Shown: piece by piece, positions 45,199 through 54,186 of the stretch
How positions within the stretch are numbered: position 1 is the stretch's first letter
Layout: every line of letters begins with the position of its first letter
Program-made: the position numbers and the translations under genes
The notes under the pieces: model-generated
The model's database searches: none
Told to the model about the DNA's origin: nothing
Seen by the model: the letters and a program-made list of their open reading frames with translations, nothing else
Source of the DNA: JAEUMG01 sp046349315
GTDB taxonomy: Bacteria > Pseudomonadota > Alphaproteobacteria > Rhizobiales > Aestuariivirgaceae
DNA length: 64,000 nucleotides
Reading direction: 5' to 3'
Assembly (NCBI GenBank): GCA_046349315.1
Contig: JAXMCQ010000007.1
Location: forward strand, 124,001-188,000

Positions 45199-47214
45199 AT
45201 GGAAACCATCCAGCCCTATCTTGACTATTTTGCCCAGAACCCGACCTGGGCAATCCTGATCGTCTTCCTCATCGCCTTCGGCGAAGCACTTCTCATCATA
45301 GGGTTGTTCGTGCCCTCGACTGCCGTGCTGGTTGGCGCGGGCATGCTGGTTGGGACCGGTCATCTTGAATTCTGGCCGATCTTTGTGGCGACCGTTGTTG
45401 GCGCCATTCTGGGCGACCAGCTTTCCTACTGGGCGGGAAGACTATTCGGCGAGCGGCTCAAGACCATGTGGCCGCTCAATCGCTACCCGGCACTCGTCGC
45501 GCGGGGTGAGGACTTCGTCCGCCAGCACGGCGGCAAGTCGATCGCCATCGGTCGGTTTGTGCCGGGCGTCAAGGCGGTCGTGCCCGGCATCGTCGGCATG
45601 TTCGGAATGGGCCAGCTCTTTTTTGCCACAGTCAATATTTCCTCGGGTATTGTTTGGGGAGCCGCGCATGTGTTTCCCGGCATTCTGCTCGGGCAGGGGC
45701 TGGCGCTCGCAGGCGAATTGAGCGGCCGCCTGGTGGTCGTGCTCCTTATTCTATTGGTTGTTCTCGCAATTGCGGGATGGCTGATCAGGCTTGGCGTTGC
45801 TGGGGTATCGCCGCTCATTGGCCGAGGGCTGGCCAGGATATCGGCATGGGCGAAGCGTAGGTCCAGTCCCTTCTGGCGACGGTTCGGTCGTGCGGTAGCA
45901 CCTGAGAATCCGCGCTCCCTGCTTGTCGTCGTCTTCGCCGTGGTTGCCGTTGCCGCGCTCATCGCTCTTGTCGACATGACCATCGGGGTGTTTGCGAGCG
46001 GCGCCTTTCTCAACACCGACCTCTCCGTCAACAAGCTGATGCGCGAGCTACGCAATGCGCCGGCCGACGACATCATGGTCGGTATTACCATGCTCGGTGA
46101 CTGGCCGGTCATGACGGCGCTCGGGCTGGCCATGGCAGGCTGGCTGTTTATCCGCAGGTCGTGGCGCGCCGGGCTGGCCGTTGTCGCGGCTCTGGCTTCC
46201 GCTCGGATATTCGTGTTTGTTCTCAAGTTCGGAATTCAGAAGGCAAGGCCCTTCGAACTCTATCCGGATGCAACATCCTATGCCTTCCCATCAGGCCACA
46301 CCGCCGTCGCGACGGTCACGTTGGGCGTTTTGGCGGTGCTCGTCAGCCATTCCATGGGCAGGTGGGGACGATCGCTCGTATTTGCGGTCTGTGGGCTTGC
46401 CGTCGTCGCTATTGCCTATTCGCGGCTTTATCTGGGCGTCCACTGGCTGTCGGATGTTCTTGGTGGATTCCTGTTCGGAGCCATTGTGACAGCCGCCTTT
46501 GGCGTTGTGCTCGAAGCCATTCCGCCGCGCCGGATTGCGCCGGCCGGTCTCGCGGCAATTGCGCTCGCCGCTCTCACCTTGGCTGGAGCGGCTCACATCG
46601 GAGCAGGCTTCGCGCACGCCATTGAGCTCTATGCGCCTCGTCACGTCGTTCACCGCGAGAGCATCGCTGAATGGCAAGAGACGGGATGGACAAAGCTGCC
46701 GAGGCGCCGAATTGATCTTGCGGGAAAGCCCGAAGAGGAATTCACCCTGCAATGGTTGGGTGGTCCCGCGGCACTCGCCACCGTACTCGATGAGCACGGC
46801 TGGCGCCTGCAGCCCAAATGGCATTGGAAGGACGGTCTGCCTTACCTCAATCCGGAGGCGACGCTCGACCAGCTTGCCCCACGGCCGATTCTACATGAGG
46901 GGTTGCGATCACTTCTGACGTGGATACAGCCGTCAAAGGATCCGGAATCTTACCGGCTTGTTTTACGCCTGTGGAAGTCCGATTACGAAGTCGTCGCCGC
47001 GGACGTTGCGGAGCCGGTCTACCTGTTGAGCCTTACGCGAGAGAGGTTGCGGCGCGGCATGCACCTTTACGCGGTCCCAAGCCCGACACCGCCTACCCAG
47101 GAAGAGACAGACGAGTTCCTCACCTTGCTCGAACAAACGTCAGCCGTTCGGATCTATGCGCGCGCCAAACAGGACGATGAGACCATTCCCGTCCTGGTCA
47201 CAGCGGCCCAGTGA
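45199..47214 (+). CDS. DedA-PAP2-LssY fusion membrane protein
   Basis: A 671-residue three-part protein. Residues 1-200 are DedA/VTT-type (FGEALLIIGLFVPSTAVLVGAGMLVG, GRFVPGVKAVVPGIVGM). Residues 250-450 are a PAP2 phosphatase with KFGIQKARPFE, FPSGHTA and SRLYLGVHWLSDVLGG, so all three acid-phosphatase motifs are intact. Residues about 490-660 match the LssY C-terminal domain. DedA proteins move or scramble undecaprenyl phosphate and phospholipids, and PAP2 removes lipid phosphate, so recycling of a lipid carrier is a sensible inference. Confidence 0.9.
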   Translation: METIQPYLDYFAQNPTWAILIVFLIAFGEALLIIGLFVPSTAVLVGAGMLVGTGHLEFWPIFVATVVGAILGDQLSYWAGRLFGERLKTMWPLNRYPALVARGEDFVRQHGGKSIAIGRFVPGVKAVVPGIVGMFGMGQLFFATVNISSGIVWGAAHVFPGILLGQGLALAGELSGRLVVVLLILLVVLAIAGWLIRLGVAGVSPLIGRGLARISAWAKRRSSPFWRRFGRAVAPENPRSLLVVVFAVVAVAALIALVDMTIGVFASGAFLNTDLSVNKLMRELRNAPADDIMVGITMLGDWPVMTALGLAMAGWLFIRRSWRAGLAVVAALASARIFVFVLKFGIQKARPFELYPDATSYAFPSGHTAVATVTLGVLAVLVSHSMGRWGRSLVFAVCGLAVVAIAYSRLYLGVHWLSDVLGGFLFGAIVTAAFGVVLEAIPPRRIAPAGLAAIALAALTLAGAAHIGAGFAHAIELYAPRHVVHRESIAEWQETGWTKLPRRRIDLAGKPEEEFTLQWLGGPAALATVLDEHGWRLQPKWHWKDGLPYLNPEATLDQLAPRPILHEGLRSLLTWIQPSKDPESYRLVLRLWKSDYEVVAADVAEPVYLLSLTRERLRRGMHLYAVPSPTPPTQEETDEFLTLLEQTSAVRIYARAKQDDETIPVLVTAAQ

Positions 47215-47295
47215 TTCATGTCTGTCTGGACCTTCCCCCTAGCTTCGGCCATAGTCCGCGCGAAATCCAGCCCTGTCATAAGGACTGAGTAGGAT

Positions 47296-47694
47296 ATGAA
47301 GTTTTTGCTGCAGTTTTTCACTTGGTGGAATGGCGAAACCTTAGGGACGCGATTCTGGACTTGGCGAAAGGGTCAATTCGTCGGGGAAGACGAATTTGGC
47401 AATCGCTATTACCGGGCCCCCTCGGCCATTCCGGCGTCGATCCGCGAGCATCGCTGGGTCATCTACAATGGATATGCTGAGGCATCGGCGATCCCGCCGG
47501 GCTGGCACGGCTGGATGCACTACAAGGTCGATACGCCGCCGACCAAGGGCGCCTACCAGCCGCGCGAGTGGCAGCTTCCCCATCAGCCCAATTTGACGGG
47601 GACGGCGGAGGCTTACCGGCCCCCGGGCAGCATTGTCGGATTTGGGAAGCCTAAGCCGGTCGCTGCCGACTATCAGGCTTGGACACCCGAATAA
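47296..47694 (+). CDS. NDUFA12 family NADH dehydrogenase accessory protein
   Basis: A 132-residue homologue of the mitochondrial complex I subunit NDUFA12/B17.2. Motifs are FFTWWNGETLGTRFWTWRKGQFVGEDEFGNRYYR, then HRWVIYNGYAEASAIPPGWHGWMHYKVDTPPT and the final W-containing tail. It associates with or helps assemble respiratory complex I at the inner membrane. Here it leads the mlaD/DUF2155 group, as is common in alphaproteobacteria. Confidence 0.95.
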   Translation: MKFLLQFFTWWNGETLGTRFWTWRKGQFVGEDEFGNRYYRAPSAIPASIREHRWVIYNGYAEASAIPPGWHGWMHYKVDTPPTKGAYQPREWQLPHQPNLTGTAEAYRPPGSIVGFGKPKPVAADYQAWTPE

Positions 47695-47776
47695 TGCGGG
47701 CCCTTTGCCGCCACATTTTGCGGGTTTTGTCGGCTAAGCGCGGCTGATCGGGAGCCCGATTCTTCGGACCTAAGGT

Positions 47777-48337
47777 ATGAACAACAATTCGACGGTTGAA
47801 ACAGCGATTGGCGCCGCAGTCATCTTGATCGCGGCGATTTTCTTCGTCTATGCCTACCAGACATCCGGCAAGGCCGAAGGCACCGGCGGATATACGGTGA
47901 GTGCGGAATTCGACAATGCCGCGGGCGTGAACACCGGGACCGACGTGCGGCTCGCGGGGATTAAGATCGGTACCGTCACCGCGCAGTCCCTGAATGCTGA
48001 GAACTATCAGGCGGTCATCACCATGGCGATCGACCCCAAGATTTCGCTGAGTGACGACACGACCGCGAAAATCACCTCCGAAGGACTTCTGGGGTCCAAT
48101 TTCATCGCGCTTGAGCCGGGTGGATCGGATACGAAGCTAACCGAGGGCGGCCGCATCGCTTATACACAAGGGGCCGTCGATATTTGGTCGCTTATAAGCC
48201 AGGCGATGTTCGACAAGAAGGGCGATGAGACAACGACCGAAGGCAGCAAGACTCCTGCTGGGGGAGAAACGACGCCATCGGGTGGCGAAACTGCCCCGTC
48301 AGGCGGCGAGCCTACGCCTGAGACCGCGCCGCAGTGA
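47777..48337 (+). CDS. mlaD: MlaD-type MCE domain protein
   Basis: A 186-residue protein. One N-terminal membrane helix (residues 9-27) anchors a single MCE domain (about 38-118; YTVSAEFDNAAGVNTGTDVRLAGIKIGTVTAQSL). The C-terminal 25 residues are a Gly/Glu/Thr/Pro repeat (GGETTPSGGETAPSGGEPTPE). MlaD hexamers form the lipid-binding pore on MlaE. Its partners mlaE and mlaF are at 10.4-11.9 kb. GTGA overlap with the next gene. Confidence 0.92.
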   Translation: MNNNSTVETAIGAAVILIAAIFFVYAYQTSGKAEGTGGYTVSAEFDNAAGVNTGTDVRLAGIKIGTVTAQSLNAENYQAVITMAIDPKISLSDDTTAKITSEGLLGSNFIALEPGGSDTKLTEGGRIAYTQGAVDIWSLISQAMFDKKGDETTTEGSKTPAGGETTPSGGETAPSGGEPTPETAPQ

Positions 48338-48807
48338 TCCCAATCTGTTCTGCCGGCTGGACACGTCCGGCTGCGCTGGCGATTTGTATTGTCATGTCCC
48401 AAGCCGGATCAGCTAACGCCGAGCGGATTTCCAATCCGATCGCTATGTTTGCCGGCCTTGATAAGATCACCGGCGTCACAACGACATTCGAAGTTCAGAT
48501 CGGGCAGGAAGCGAAGTTTGGTGGCTTTCTCGTCAGGCCGCGCGTCTGTTACTCGCGACCGGCGACCGAAGAACCCAAGACCACGTCCTTCGTTGAAGTC
48601 GACGAATTGGAGACCGATCAGAGCCGAAAACGCGTGTTCACTGGTTGGATGTTTGCCGAAAGCCCCGGCTTAAGCGGTGTGGAACACGCTGTCTTTGATG
48701 TCTGGCTGACGGGATGCCGCGACCCCAATGCACCACCACCCATCATCGAGGCAGCGCCCGACGCTGCACCTGCTGGCGAGGAGCAAGGGGATACGCCGGA
48801 CGATTAG
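48334..48807 (+). CDS. DUF2155 domain-containing exported protein
   Basis: A 157-residue protein from a GTG overlapping the mlaD stop. A signal-like stretch (residues 10-30) precedes the DUF2155 core (LDKITGVTTTFEVQIGQEAKFGGFLVRPRVCYSRPATEEPKTTSFVEVDE, then VFTGWMFAESPGLSGVEHAVFDVWLTGC), with two conserved cysteines, and a Pro/Ala/Glu tail. Probably periplasmic; function unknown. Coupling to mlaD hints at a part in lipid transport. Its stop overlaps the aat stop on the other strand. Confidence 0.85.
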   Translation: MIPICSAGWTRPAALAICIVMSQAGSANAERISNPIAMFAGLDKITGVTTTFEVQIGQEAKFGGFLVRPRVCYSRPATEEPKTTSFVEVDELETDQSRKRVFTGWMFAESPGLSGVEHAVFDVWLTGCRDPNAPPPIIEAAPDAAPAGEEQGDTPDD

Positions 48808-49463
48808 GCCGGAACCTTCCCTTGTGCGCGGGCCAAGACTATTTCGGGATCGCTATCTTGTGCGAATTTGAAGAAGTCCGCATCAGCCGCGAGGGCCGGT
48901 TCCAGCACCTCGTGATATTCAAGACGGGTAAGCGGAACCGCGCCGAGACGCGCGAGATGTGGGTTCATGAATTGAGCATCGAGCAGACGAAAGCCGCCAG
49001 CATTCAATCTCGCGACAAGATGGACCAGCGCTACTTTGCTCGCATCGCTCTGTAAGGAAAACATGCTTTCGCCGAAGAACACCGCACCGATCCGGACTCC
49101 ATAGAGCCCGCCGACCAGTTGATCCCCGACCCAGGCCTCGACGGTGTGGCAGCAGCCCATCTTGAAGAGCTGGCTATAAAGCGACCTGATCCGCCCATTG
49201 ATCCAGGTCGAGCCGCGACCGGGGTAGCGTGCGGCGCAGCCTGCAATAACTTCGGGAAATGCCGTGTCGATGCGGATCGTGAATTCCTGCCGCCTGACTC
49301 GCTTGCGCAGCGAGCGAGAGATGACGAGACCATCGAGTGGAATTGTTCCACGCTCCTCCGGCTCAATCCAGTAGAGCGCGTTGTCCTCCGCGCTTTCCGC
49401 CATCGGAAATATTCCGGCGGCATATGCTTTGAGCAGTATTTGCGGGGTGATCGTTGCGCTCAT
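48804..49463 (-). CDS. aat: leucyl/phenylalanyl-tRNA-protein transferase
   Basis: A 219-residue enzyme that adds Leu or Phe to N-terminal Arg/Lys residues, marking proteins for ClpAP (N-degron pathway). Family blocks are AYAAGIFPMAESAEDNALYWIEPEERGTIPLDG, TWINGRIRSLYSQLFKMGCCHTVEAW, GGLYGVRIGAVFFGESMFS and LLDAQFMNPHLARLGA. Last gene of the minus-strand aroQ-accB-accC-aat run; start overlaps the accC stop by 4 bp. Confidence 0.96.
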   Translation of the reverse strand: MSATITPQILLKAYAAGIFPMAESAEDNALYWIEPEERGTIPLDGLVISRSLRKRVRRQEFTIRIDTAFPEVIAGCAARYPGRGSTWINGRIRSLYSQLFKMGCCHTVEAWVGDQLVGGLYGVRIGAVFFGESMFSLQSDASKVALVHLVARLNAGGFRLLDAQFMNPHLARLGAVPLTRLEYHEVLEPALAADADFFKFAQDSDPEIVLARAQGKVPA

Positions 49464-50806
49464 GGCGACGGGCGGTTGAGGAAATGCTCGAGCCAGTGAA
49501 TATCGTAATGCCCATCGATGATATCCGCCTCGCCAACTAACCGCTGGAAGAGGGGGATTGTCGTCTCGACTCCCTCAATGACATATTCGGACAAGGCTCG
49601 GCGCAGCCGCATCAGGCACTCAGTGCGCGTCTTGCCAAACACGATCAGCTTGCCGATCAGGCTGTCGTAATAAGGCGGAATGCGATAGCCGGCATAGATT
49701 GCCGAATCGATGCGTACGCCCAATCCGCCGGGCACATGCACGGCATCGACCCGACCTGGCGAGGGCGCGAAGGTACGCGGATTTTCGGCATTGATTCGGC
49801 ACTCGATGGCATGGCCGCTGAAGGAAATGTCGCTCTGCGCGTATTTCAACGTTGAACCCGAGGCGATGCTGATCTGCTCCTGAACGAGATCGAGACCAGT
49901 GAGCATTTCCGTGACAGGATGCTCGACTTGCAGCCGCGTGTTCATTTCGATGAAGTAGAACTGCCCGTTCTCATAGAGAAACTCGACCGTCCCGACCCCT
50001 TCATAGCCGAGGTCACGCATGGCCTGCGCGACACGGCCACCAATCTCTTCGCGCTGGACAGAATTGAGAGCCGGGGAATGGGCTTCTTCCCAGACTTTCT
50101 GATGCCGGCGCTGCAACGAACAATCGCGCTCGCCAAGATGAACGGCGCGGCCCTGACCGTCGCCGAGGACCTGGATCTCGATATGCCGGGGAGTGGAGAG
50201 ATATTTCTCGATATAGACTTCATCATTGCCGAACGCGGCCTTTGCCTCGGCCTGTGCCGTCGCCAGGGCCGTTTCGAGGTCGGCCTCCGAATGAGCCACC
50301 TTCATGCCGCGGCCACCGCCGCCGGCCGTCGCCTTGATGAGCACAGGATAGCCGATATCCCTGGCGATGGTTCGGGCTTGGGCTAGATCGGCGATGCCGC
50401 CTTCGGAGCCTGGCACGACAGGGATGCCCAACGCCTTCGCGGTGCGCTTCGCTTCGATCTTGTCGCCCATGACCCGGATGTGTTCGGCGCTAGGCCCGAT
50501 GAATTTGATGCCATGCTCGGTCAGGATCTCAGCGAAACGCGCATTCTCGGAGAGAAAGCCGTAACCGGGATGGACGGCCTCTGCTCCGGTGATCTCGCAG
50601 GCCGAGACGATCGCCGGAATGTTGAGATAGCTGTCGCGCGCTGGCGGCGGGCCGATACATACGCTCTCATCCGCGAGGCGGACATGCATCGCCTCCTCGT
50701 CGGCCGTGGAGTGGACTGCAACCGTCTGAATACCGAGTTCGCGGCAGGCCCGCATGACCCGCAAGGCAATCTCGCCGCGATTGGCAATCAGGACTTTGTC
50801 GAACAT
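49460..50806 (-). CDS. accC: acetyl-CoA carboxylase biotin carboxylase subunit
   Basis: A 448-residue enzyme that carboxylates biotin on AccB in the first step of fatty acid synthesis. N-terminal MFDKVLIANRGEIALRVMRACRELGI, the ATP-grasp glycine loop KATAGGGGRGMK, and EMNTRLQVEHPVTEMLTGLDLV are present. Forms AccB2-AccC2 complexes. Two bases after accB, overlapping aat. Confidence 0.97.
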   Translation of the reverse strand: MFDKVLIANRGEIALRVMRACRELGIQTVAVHSTADEEAMHVRLADESVCIGPPPARDSYLNIPAIVSACEITGAEAVHPGYGFLSENARFAEILTEHGIKFIGPSAEHIRVMGDKIEAKRTAKALGIPVVPGSEGGIADLAQARTIARDIGYPVLIKATAGGGGRGMKVAHSEADLETALATAQAEAKAAFGNDEVYIEKYLSTPRHIEIQVLGDGQGRAVHLGERDCSLQRRHQKVWEEAHSPALNSVQREEIGGRVAQAMRDLGYEGVGTVEFLYENGQFYFIEMNTRLQVEHPVTEMLTGLDLVQEQISIASGSTLKYAQSDISFSGHAIECRINAENPRTFAPSPGRVDAVHVPGGLGVRIDSAIYAGYRIPPYYDSLIGKLIVFGKTRTECLMRLRRALSEYVIEGVETTIPLFQRLVGEADIIDGHYDIHWLEHFLNRPSP

Positions 50807-50808
50807 GA

Positions 50809-51303
50809 TTACTCGATCACCACGAGCGGTTCACCATACTCCACCGGCTGTCCGTTTGTGATGAGAATGCGGACGACTTTGCCGCTTCTGGGCGCCGGAA
50901 TCTGGTTCATGGTTTTCATGGCTTCGATGATGAGCAGCGTCTGTCCTTGCTTAACTTCCGTGCCTTCCTCGATGAATGCGTTGGCGCCCGGTGCCGGTGC
51001 GAGATAGGCCGTGCCGACCATCGGCGACTTGACGGTGCCGGGATGCGCAGCCGCATCCGCAGCTGCGGGCGACGGCGCCGTGCTTGCTGGAGCAGGTGCC
51101 GCTACTGCGGCGGGAATGCTTTGCGGCAGTGCAACGGCGGCACTGAGCCCGACCGAGCGCGATACCCGAACGCGCGTACCTTTCTGCTCGAGCTCGATTT
51201 CAGTGAGCCCTGTGTCCGTTAAGATATCCGCGAGGCTCCGGATGAGCGATAGTTCCGGGCGCTCTGTTTCTGCGCCTGTGGCTGATGGCTTCTTTGCTGG
51301 CAT
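50809..51303 (-). CDS. accB: acetyl-CoA carboxylase biotin carboxyl carrier protein
   Basis: A 164-residue carrier with a variable N-terminal part, a Pro/Ala-rich hinge (about 75-100) and the biotinyl domain ending VVIE. Biotin is attached to the lysine of EAMKTMNQI. Two bases before accC. Confidence 0.96.
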   Translation of the reverse strand: MPAKKPSATGAETERPELSLIRSLADILTDTGLTEIELEQKGTRVRVSRSVGLSAAVALPQSIPAAVAAPAPASTAPSPAAADAAAHPGTVKSPMVGTAYLAPAPGANAFIEEGTEVKQGQTLLIIEAMKTMNQIPAPRSGKVVRILITNGQPVEYGEPLVVIE

Positions 51304-51306
51304 CTC

Positions 51307-51756
51307 TCAGTTCTTGCTTGTTTGTGTAACGATGCGTGACAGGGCCTCGATGGCCAATTCATACCCATGGCTGCCGAAGCCGCAGATCACGCCAACGGCG
51401 ACCCCGGAGACGTAGCTTTTGTGTCGAAAGGGCTCGCGCTTGTAAACATTGGTCAAATGGACCTCAATGACCGGAAGGTCGCTTGCTCGCAAGGCGTCGT
51501 GGATGGCCACGGAGGTGTGAGTGTAGGCAGCAGCATTGATCACGATCCCACAGGCTGATGACCGCGCCTCCTGAATCGACGAGACAAGTTCGCCCTCGAT
51601 GTTGGATTGGCGGAACTCGACGGCAAACCCAAGCCGTTTGCCTGCGGCGATACAAAGGCGCTGGATGTCTTCCAGCATCTCCCTCCCATAGGTTTCCGGC
51701 TCGCGAAGTCCGAGCATGTTCAGATTCGGACCGTTAAGCACGAAAACTGGCTTCAT
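51307..51756 (-). CDS. aroQ: type II 3-dehydroquinate dehydratase
   Basis: A 149-residue enzyme of the shikimate pathway (dehydroquinate to dehydroshikimate). GPNLNMLGLREPETYG (with the active-site tyrosine), FRQSNIEGELVSSIQEA, GIVINAAAYTHTSVAIHDAL and EVHLTNVYKREPFRHKSY carry the catalytic and binding residues. First of the compact aroQ-accB-accC-aat run; 3 bp before accB. Confidence 0.96.
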   Translation of the reverse strand: MKPVFVLNGPNLNMLGLREPETYGREMLEDIQRLCIAAGKRLGFAVEFRQSNIEGELVSSIQEARSSACGIVINAAAYTHTSVAIHDALRASDLPVIEVHLTNVYKREPFRHKSYVSGVAVGVICGFGSHGYELAIEALSRIVTQTSKN

Positions 51757-51841
51757 CCACGCTCCCTGGGCCGGAGGCCGACTCGCGGCCTTTCGCTCGC
51801 TTATAAGCGGTCAAAGACCGGTGCGAAAGATGCGCAGGCGT

Positions 51842-52597
51842 TCAGCAAAGCTTGCAGCCGCCCTGGTCGCGCACCTGCTTCACCGATGCCGAAAGGCCTT
51901 CGAAACCGATCGCCCCCGGGATCAGCGTCTCATCGATGATAAAGGCCGGCGTACCCTGGATTCCCAGTTTCTGGGCGAGCGACATATTGGCGTCGAGAAT
52001 GGCGCTGATTTCCTCTGATTGCATGTCCGCCTTCAGCTTTTCGACATCAAGCCCAACCGACTTGGCGATTTCCATGACCGTATCCGTCTCGACATGGCCG
52101 TCATGCCCAAGCATGGCCAAATGGAAATCCCAATACTTGCCCTGTTTCTTGGAGGCGAGGGCAGCCTTTGCCGCGACCTGCGAGCCAGGGCCGAGGATGG
52201 GGAACTCCTTCATGACGAGTCTCAGGTCTTTGTCTTCTTCGACCATGCGCATGACGTCCGGCATCGCTCGCTTGCAGTAGCCGCAATTGTAATCGAAAAA
52301 CTCAACCATCGTGACTTTGCCATCCGGGTTGCCCGCAACAAGGTCGAGTGATGAGCGGTATATCTGATCGGCGTTATCCTTCAGCGCAACCTTCTGCCGA
52401 GCGCCGTCCTCCGCAGCTTCCTTTTTCTCCAGTTCCTGCGAGACCTCTCTCAGGAGTTCGGGATTGTTGAGGAGGTATTCCCGAATGATGCCGCCGATCT
52501 CGTTCCTCTGCTCATCGTTGAATCCGGCCGCATAGGCGGAAAGCGCGGCCGTCGTGATGGCGAAGCAAATGGCGAATAGACGAATGAGCCGTCGCAT
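51842..52597 (-). CDS. DsbA-family thiol oxidoreductase
   Basis: A 251-residue exported protein. Signal peptide at 1-23 (ending AYAA), a helical region (27-70), then a thioredoxin-fold domain with C105-G-Y-C108 and cis-proline loop GTPAF. Similar to Com1/DsbG-like periplasmic disulfide enzymes of alphaproteobacteria. The C terminus ends CKLC, a second cysteine pair. Two ATGs (52603, 52597) are possible; the second has AGGA at the better spacing. Confidence 0.9.
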   Translation of the reverse strand: MRRLIRLFAICFAITTAALSAYAAGFNDEQRNEIGGIIREYLLNNPELLREVSQELEKKEAAEDGARQKVALKDNADQIYRSSLDLVAGNPDGKVTMVEFFDYNCGYCKRAMPDVMRMVEEDKDLRLVMKEFPILGPGSQVAAKAALASKKQGKYWDFHLAMLGHDGHVETDTVMEIAKSVGLDVEKLKADMQSEEISAILDANMSLAQKLGIQGTPAFIIDETLIPGAIGFEGLSASVKQVRDQGGCKLC

Positions 52598-52661
52598 AAT
52601 CATCTTCCTACTCTGGTTGGCCCAGCAAACGGGATGTCGGCACACTGAGCCGGGGGGCTTG

Positions 52662-54086
52662 TCATTTCTTACGAGTGTAATTCAAGATATCATTCGCGCG
52701 AAGCCATTCCGGCGATCCACGCTTGAATGTCTTCGCTGCGATCTGGGCTTTCTCAATTGCCAGCTTTCTGTCGCCTTGCAAATAGGCCGACTCCGCAGTT
52801 GCGAGTTCGGCACGAGGAATGTCGCCGAGTTGCCCATAGGCCATAGCCGTAAGCTTGTAGACAGATGGCACGTCATTCTCAGTCTTCGCCGCCTCACGTA
52901 ATGTTTTGAGCGCAGCCTGCGCATTCGTCGGTGTCTCGGTTCCGATGAGCGCTTGGGCCAGCATGATCTTGATCAGCCCGTTTGACGGCAGGAGCTTGAC
53001 CGCTTGTGTCAGCGGCGCAATGGCCTTGGCGGGGTTGCCGCCTTCGAGAAGCGCCTGGCCCTTGAGCTCCCAAAAATACGGATTCTTGGGCAGATCCGCG
53101 ATCAGACTGTCGATTACGGGAAGCGCATTGCGAGTATCGCCCTGGCGGAACATAACGATCGCGCGGGCATAGCGCGCCGGCATGCTCGTGTCGGAGGTCG
53201 GATATTTCTGAAAGACAAGATATGGGGTCAAAAATCCCGTGAGCTTTGCCTGCATCAACTGGTGACGCATCACCAGTTCCGGTGAATCTTTCTTGTTGAA
53301 GTAGGGACTCGCCTTTGCCGCAACCTCAAGGTTGCGGATACGCTCCAGCGGCATGGGATGGGTAAGGACATACGGATCCACAAACTGTGCCGAGGCGATC
53401 GATCGGTTAAAAAGCGTTTGGAACAGGGAAAGCATTCCCGCCGCCGACTGTCCGGTCGCGGTCAGAAATTTGAGTCCGGCCTGGTCCGCCGAAGACTCCA
53501 TGGCGCGCGCATAGTTAAGTACCAAACGCTGCGCCATTGTCCCGGAGCCACCCATGATGCCTTGGCCCGCGCGCACTGCATCTCCCTCACCGGTTGCCAA
53601 GCCGCCGGCCATCGCGGCGGCGCCGAGCAGCATGCCGATGATCACCGTGGTGCTCTGGCGATCGATTTCCTGGCCCATGCGGGCCAAATGGCCACCCGCT
53701 ATATGACCCGTTTCATGCGCAAGCACGCCGATAACCTCGTTAGGTGTACTGGCTTGCGTAAGGAGGCCTGTATTGATGAAGATGCGCTGGCCGCCGGCGA
53801 CGAACGCATTTATGCGCTGATCGTTGATGATATACACCTTGACGGCGCCCGGGCTGAGCCCGGCAGCCTGGAAGATCGGCTTCGAGTAGAGCCGCATCAA
53901 GCCTTCAATTTCAGCATCTCGGATGAGCTTCGGTGCCGCTTCCTGAGCCGACGCAACCGATGGCATTTGCGAGACCGCGACAATCATTATTGCCAACAGC
54001 CATCGACGCGCAGAATTGACGAGGGGACCCGCTATCCGGCGCATGGCCTGCCGCATCCCCGTTCCGCGCGTATCATTGATGAACAT
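52662..54086 (-). CDS. M48 family metalloprotease with TPR region (BepA-like)
   Basis: A 474-residue periplasmic protein. Signal peptide at about 20-48, peptidase M48 domain with zinc motif H124-E-T-G-H128 and third ligand E197 in AMESSAD, then TPR helices (about 300-470). BepA-type proteins check outer-membrane protein assembly by LptD and BamA. AGGGACG precedes ATG 54086. Same strand as rne and the DsbA-like gene. Confidence 0.92.
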   Translation of the reverse strand: MFINDTRGTGMRQAMRRIAGPLVNSARRWLLAIMIVAVSQMPSVASAQEAAPKLIRDAEIEGLMRLYSKPIFQAAGLSPGAVKVYIINDQRINAFVAGGQRIFINTGLLTQASTPNEVIGVLAHETGHIAGGHLARMGQEIDRQSTTVIIGMLLGAAAMAGGLATGEGDAVRAGQGIMGGSGTMAQRLVLNYARAMESSADQAGLKFLTATGQSAAGMLSLFQTLFNRSIASAQFVDPYVLTHPMPLERIRNLEVAAKASPYFNKKDSPELVMRHQLMQAKLTGFLTPYLVFQKYPTSDTSMPARYARAIVMFRQGDTRNALPVIDSLIADLPKNPYFWELKGQALLEGGNPAKAIAPLTQAVKLLPSNGLIKIMLAQALIGTETPTNAQAALKTLREAAKTENDVPSVYKLTAMAYGQLGDIPRAELATAESAYLQGDRKLAIEKAQIAAKTFKRGSPEWLRANDILNYTRKK

Positions 54087-54186
54087 CGTCCCTCATTTCC
54101 GTCCAAATGAGGCGAGTTTGAGGCTCCGACCACGGCGACTGGATCACGTGATGCTGATCGATCCGCCGTGATGGATGTTGTCTGGG

